64,000 nt of DNA from Lutraria lutraria (lineage: Eukaryota; Mollusca; Bivalvia; Venerida; Mactridae). The stretch's first letter is position 1, and every line of letters starts with the position of its first letter. A model generated the notes under the pieces. It did not search any database, was not told where the DNA came from, and worked only from the letters and a program-made list of their open reading frames with translations. A program made the position numbers and the translations under genes. Shown here in pieces: positions 59,368 through 64,000 of this stretch. Where the stretch lies: contig OZ026848.1 in the NCBI GenBank assembly GCA_964023205.1, positions 26,585,912-26,649,911 of the forward strand, given 5' to 3'.

Positions 59368-61564
59368 CTGAAATATTGATACGTGAATGGTACACCTATT
59401 TTTCTTCTGATAAACATATGATAGAAACCAGACTTGTTATAAGTTAAACACGTTTCTACTAGAGTATATGTTGAAAACACAGGAGAAATTGAAGAAACTC
59501 AACATGTAACATCGAGTAATAAAAATATATTAACACATATATTAACAACATAATAATTACATTCTCGCTTTACTTAATAGATCGCATAGGAGTTCTATTT
59601 CCGGTTTTAGTAGCGAAACTATGTACTTTTATGACAAGAATTTCCTTTGCATAATGTAGTAATGTTATGAGCATAAAAGCTTTCACACAAAGAATATTTC
59701 GGTGAGTAGCTTTACGAGCAAAAAGAAACGGCTTAATTTCCCCCCAAAACATTGGCTGAATCATAGCAATGTTTTTGTTTTGCAAGAAACATATTAATCA
59801 TTCCCGGATGTTGTATCCCAGGTAACTAGGTCAAACAGATGCCATATGCCGTTCTGAACTAATTACGACAACCACACGTGTTTTGTTTTTCCTGGTTCGC
59901 TGCGTGTATATACCATTCACTGACACATTCTCTCAAACATGGTATCGTATGTATTTATCATCACAATTACTGTACTATGTACGTTTTTTTCTTGATAACA
60001 TACTTAACGATATCAGTTAATCAATCACGTGCGGTTTATTGTGAAGTATTTGTCTTGGATTTTAACACGCCCCAGTTAAAATGAGTCTGCCATTTGTACA
60101 TTGTATAGCATTAATTTCGTCTTGTCTAGTTAATCAACAATGGACTCGGAAATAAAACGAAATGTTTGTAATCTTGCTGTATCTTGTTTGATAAATTCCT
60201 CATAGACCTGTCTGCCAGAATGTCAGTATTTCGGGGCAAGAATGCTGTATACATTTGAACAAGTAGAGGAAATACATAGACATAAGAAAGAAATTACACA
60301 AAATAACAAACAGACAAAATAACGGCATTTATTTTTCATCAGACGTAATGAATTGAAATGCTTATATTACAAATGGTTACAATCTCAGAACCCGATGTGT
60401 AGTATACCTCTAGTTAGCCGTCATTAATACGGTAGACCCATAATAATGTATTAATCTGGTGTTTCTGCTCCATGCTACACTAAAATGTTGATATTACAAT
60501 CATAGTATAGTGCAACCTCTCCAAAGCAACATCTTTTGAGAGAAGCGAAATTATACTGTTGTTGAGATGTTGTTGCTATAGCTCTAGAGAGGTTAAAGTA
60601 ATAGTTAAATCGTGCCGTGGGAACGATTCAAGCTATTTTGAAGGGAGGTTGTTGTTCAAGAGAGGGCCGCTTTAGAGAGGTTGCACTGTATTGCCCAACA
60701 GTCCTTTTTTCGTTGATAGTTACCTCGGATACTATGATTTTATTTTACGACACATTTTGATATTTTTTGTAAGAGTTGTTGCCCTTGTAAAAAATAGAAA
60801 AACATTAATTTCTTTTTATATTGCACGGTGACCTATATTTTCCTTTATCAAATTATGTTGATGCTGTACTATTACATCTTTTTACCACGAGTTTTCATTG
60901 AAATTGATGTTCCTGTTTCTTTAATCTTTGTATAATGGGTTACTCCAATAGAGTTTAATGCAAATTTAAAAAAGTAAAGCGGAAGAGAAAACAAAACGTC
61001 CGTTTGAAGTACGCACTTGTCTCTTATGTGCCGATCACTCAGTGAGGTCACATAGTGAATGTGAAACTCGGTATGTGAAGCAGTTTTTTATATCAATGAT
61101 TAAGATATAAATCATTAAGAAAAATGTTATAACGCGAGCAGAAATGTGAAACTTTGTGCAAACAATGGAAGATAACCAGTCGACAAGATATACATTTATG
61201 CTAGAAATGTTAGCATGTTTTAGCATTTCTTATTCAAGCAGTGGAAGGAAGCTTTAATACAATTTGTACAATTACACTCACTCAAAAGATGTCAATGATA
61301 ATGGGTTACTATAATACAATCAATTACATTTCTGTTGCCAAACATACATTCAGTCCAACTCATCTTCGTGTGTTTACGAATTATCTTTAAGAAAATAATC
61401 TAATTAACTCTTGATAGTTAACGAGCCAGCTCATAATTAACGATACTTATGTGCATTAAAACTATAAAAGCTTTCTTTGATCGACTTGACGTACAGCTGC
61501 AACTGATATTACCGCTATAATGCGTCTCGTGAAAGCGAAATGAAAGCGGTAAGGCAAAACCTAC
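59368..61564 (-). other. Intron 1 of the SRCR gene
   Basis: This 2.2-kb intron separates the stalk exon from the SRCR exons. It contains the MITE-like element at 60506-60690. No further exon was recognised, and joining exon 1 to exon 2 is in phase (G plus AG gives glutamate). An extra phase 1-1 exon cannot be excluded. Confidence 0.6.
60506..60690. mobile_element. MITE-like element, Tc1/pogo-style ends
   Basis: The left end, TATAGTGCAACCTCTCCAAA (from 60506), is mirrored at the right end by TTTAGAGAGGTTGCACTGTA (to 60690), with two mismatches over about 22 bp. The TA at each tip fits a Tc1/mariner/pogo-type target duplication. The element is about 185 bp with no coding capacity and sits in intron 1 of the SRCR gene. 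Confidence 0.75.
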
Positions 61565-63818
61565 CTGGTTCTCCAAGTAAATTGGTTAAAGCTGGGATCA
61601 AGCGATTGATCTTTACATTCGTGTTGTATACAACATCCATCATGTGATCAAATATAAAACTTTGATTTGTTGACAACACTTCATCATAAGTGGCCCGTGT
61701 TTGAGATTTTCCATTCATAGTGTGTTTGTTTCTTTCTTTTTCTAACTTATCTACAGGAGACTCAGTGGTAGCTGTCGATGAACTACGAACTAAATCTTTA
61801 GGTTTGAACATAATTGCCATGTTAGCTCGCTGTCTTATCAAAATTTCCTCGCTTCTAGCATCGATAGTGTTAACAAGTTTTAACGTCTTGTTGATCTGGT
61901 TTTCAACAAATCTTACATTATGGAACACGTATGGGATCCATCCAGTATTTGATGCAATGGCCTCCACAATAGTGTAAATCATGTCTGTCCTGTTCTGAAT
62001 GTCTCTTAATTGACTGTTGCCACCAGCTTTCGGATCATCGTGAATATAAGCATCAGCTTTAGAATGCACAGGTGGCAGTGTCAAATCTTGAACTTTGTTC
62101 AGCCTAGTAACCTCTTGATCCAGCTTTTCAATCGACGTTTTCATTGAAGCAGAACTGGTGGTAGCTAACTCGGTCAACAGCTCGATTAATTGACTACCGT
62201 TGAAGGATAATTTCAAAATTTCATCAACTAATGTTTTTGATATAGCACATTGCGAACCATTAATTACTCTTGTAGGCTCTTCTTGTCTTGATGCAATTGT
62301 TGCAGCAACATCCGGAATGCTCTGGTTAAATAGATCAAATGTCCCGTTCATGAGATATGCAAGTAGTTCTTCCCTGAGACGAACTTGTTCTGTGGCGATA
62401 TCTTCAGTATCTGATATCACTCTTTCAATGAGATTTCCAGTATGTTTGTATAACGTGACAGATTGATATATATTTTCATTTACAGTTGACAATGCTCTCA
62501 GTAACTTTTTAGTTTGGTTTTTAAATTCTCTTGAATCAATCGACTTTTGTGAATCAGTCGCTCTGCACTTCACATTGTTATCACCAATTGTCAGATTAAT
62601 GTTTTTGAATTTCTCGTCCAATATATCTATCAGTTTTCCACATGTCATAGGCATATTTGTATGCTTGTTCTTTGATTTGAATTCGCGATAATACTCATTT
62701 TCCTCAGTACTCTCTGCATCGACATTAGCCACAGAGATGTTAGATAAAGCAGATTCCACACTTTGTTTTATTTCAAATGTTCCAATGGTTATCGCAGAAA
62801 CACCCTTTGATATTTCAGATAAATTGGCGTCTATTCCTTTCGTCATTCTTTTGATATCTTTCTGATGTTTCGAGTTTTCGGAGGAAACGTTTTGAATCGC
62901 TATAGAATTCTCAAGCAATTCGGACATAATTACAGCATTAGCAGCGGCATTTTCATACAAGTCGTCTTGAGACTGTTTCATAATTCCCATTTGATCTTTT
63001 ATAACAACAGTATCATTTCTTAACTGTTGCATATTTGCATTAGTGTGCTCAATGCCTTCTTTGACATTACTGATTTTAGCGGCGAGATCAGTATGAAAAT
63101 GTATCAGGTTTTGCTCTATGGCTTGAAACATACCACTATTCGTTGTCTGAAGATCGATTACTTCATCTTTTACCGCACCGACTATTTGTTCAACAACTTT
63201 GCCATTTTCTTCCATATGCCCAACCTGTGAGTGCATTGTATGGAGTATGGTGTCGACGGCATGCAAGTGAGTGTTGACAACCCTGAAGCTTCGGACATTG
63301 TAATATTGAAGGTTATTTACCACTCGTTCCAAAGTCATTAACCTCTTGTTTAAGGTGGAAAATTTCTCGTCGACAATATCTAGAATACCGTCCAGTAGAT
63401 ATTGGTCTGTTGGGTCTAGTGACCTCTGGCTTGCTGGTGTCGGTGGTGGTTTTGTTGTTGGTTTATGAGTTGTTTGTGCTGTAGATGGTCGTGGTTTTCT
63501 CGTTTTTGCCTCATCTGCAGACTTCCCTCCAGGCTTTGTTCTCTGTTTTATTTTTAAATTCGTAGTCTTAGTCGGAAATATTGTAGTTTGCTCGATCATT
63601 TGGTCGCCATCTGTTGTTATGGTGTTCTTCATGGTGGTCGAATCTTCCAAATGTAAAGGAATAGTAACATCTTCTTTGATTTCATTTATCGATCGATTTG
63701 ATGAGTCCTTTTTGGACGAGGTATGATCTATTATATCCTGTCCATTTATACATGTTACGATAAACGACAGGAATAAAATAACAAAGAATCCACTACGATT
63801 AATATCCAAACTCTTCAT
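61565..63818 (-). CDS. Coiled-coil/SRCR protein, exon 1 (signal peptide, Thr/Pro region, long helical stalk)
   Basis: This 2,254-bp minus-strand exon gives 751 residues. The frame is open 18 codons further upstream, but the ATG at 63818 (A at -3) directly precedes a signal sequence with hydrophobic core F-F-V-I-L-F-L-S-F-I-V (11-21) and likely cleavage after I-N-G (26). Residues of about 60-135 are Thr/Lys/Pro-rich and mucin-like. Residues of about 140-751 are mostly helical with many N-x-S/T sites and only three cysteines (393, 418, 524). A weak motif (I-L-D-x-x-D-E-K-F) recurs at about 145 and 398. The donor is CCAG|gtaggt in phase 1, matching the SRCR exon. The full protein is about 959 residues. 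A helical stalk followed by SRCR recalls class A scavenger receptors, but a cleaved signal implies secretion. Confidence 0.83.
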
Positions 63819-64000
63819 TTTCACGCGTGCTTTAGTTGGTTGAGTCTTCGAATTAAGGAAAATATATATCACCTGATGGTACTGAAAATATCACTTTAAA
63901 CGGTTGTATAATTCAGCATTAGTGTCAATGTTTATTCATCCAATATGACTAATGCGTAGAATAGTTCAACTATTAACACTAAGTGCTCAAGTCAAGTAGT
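63819..64000 (-). promoter_or_regulatory. 5' leader/promoter side of the SRCR gene, incomplete
   Basis: Only 182 bp upstream of the start lie in the window. The reading frame stays open for 18 codons and then meets a stop. No clear TATA box was assigned, and the promoter may lie beyond the window. Confidence 0.3.

Noticed and set aside
59570..59785. 71-codon minus-strand open frame in SRCR intron 1
   Set aside because: No SRCR-like or other domain, and no phase 1-1 splice pair around it.
61720..63230. Plus-strand open frames of 67-88 codons
   Set aside because: They are shadows of the 751-codon stalk exon on the minus strand.

Overview
The window is eukaryotic nuclear DNA, most likely from a bivalve mollusc. 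The evidence is split genes with GT/AG introns and no operons, a secreted coiled-coil plus C1q gene, an SRCR-domain gene of scavenger-receptor style, and dispersed repeats carrying the 'ggggcataactct' type of core that I associate with bivalve introns. The species cannot be named from the sequence alone.

Region 1 (1-43,378, about two thirds of the window) is one uninterrupted, head-to-tail, AT-rich satellite array of roughly 260 monomers. It enters from outside the window and ends abruptly at 43,378. The basic monomer is 167 bp with one PstI site (CTGCAG). Length variants are systematic. A 175-bp form carries a short internal duplication. A 153-bp form lacks 14 bp that contain a palindrome. 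A 161-bp form has both changes, and 165/166-bp forms also occur. Monomers are organised into nested higher-order repeats: 342-bp dimers, a 1,502-bp nonamer in tandem, a 1,338-bp octamer in tandem, and multi-kilobase segments repeated at offsets of 4,849, 4,826-4,993, 4,164, 5,792 and 5,472 bp. Many short open frames exist in the array on both strands, but they are by-products of the repeat and are not annotated as genes.

Region 2 (43,379-44,636) holds seven degenerate copies of a second, unrelated-looking repeat of about 150 bp, followed by the tail of a dispersed element.

Region 3 (44,637-48,969, minus strand) is a split gene for a Myb/SANT-like (NAIF1/MSANTD-style) DNA-binding protein. Five coding exons have matching splice phases. 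Exon 1 appears to carry a 1-base frameshift, and the last intron holds a 1.75-kb TTAA-flanked inverted-repeat transposon. The end of the gene abuts the repeats and satellite.

Region 4 (48,970-52,650) is non-coding, with hairpins, inverted repeats and SINE-like DNA.

Region 5 (52,818-53,878, plus strand) is a two-exon secreted C1q-domain protein gene.

Region 6 (53,879-57,225) is non-coding, with a CpG/ACGT-rich block, a tRNA-like SINE head and a mariner-like terminus.

Region 7 (57,226-63,818, minus strand) is a three-exon gene. It encodes a signal peptide, a Thr/Pro-rich segment, a roughly 600-residue helical stalk and two SRCR domains (about 959 aa in total). The first SRCR domain has lost one specific disulfide pair. 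Two small MITE-like elements lie in its introns. The C1q and SRCR genes are convergent and both look like secreted recognition proteins, so the unique part of the window is plausibly an innate-immune neighbourhood next to heterochromatin.
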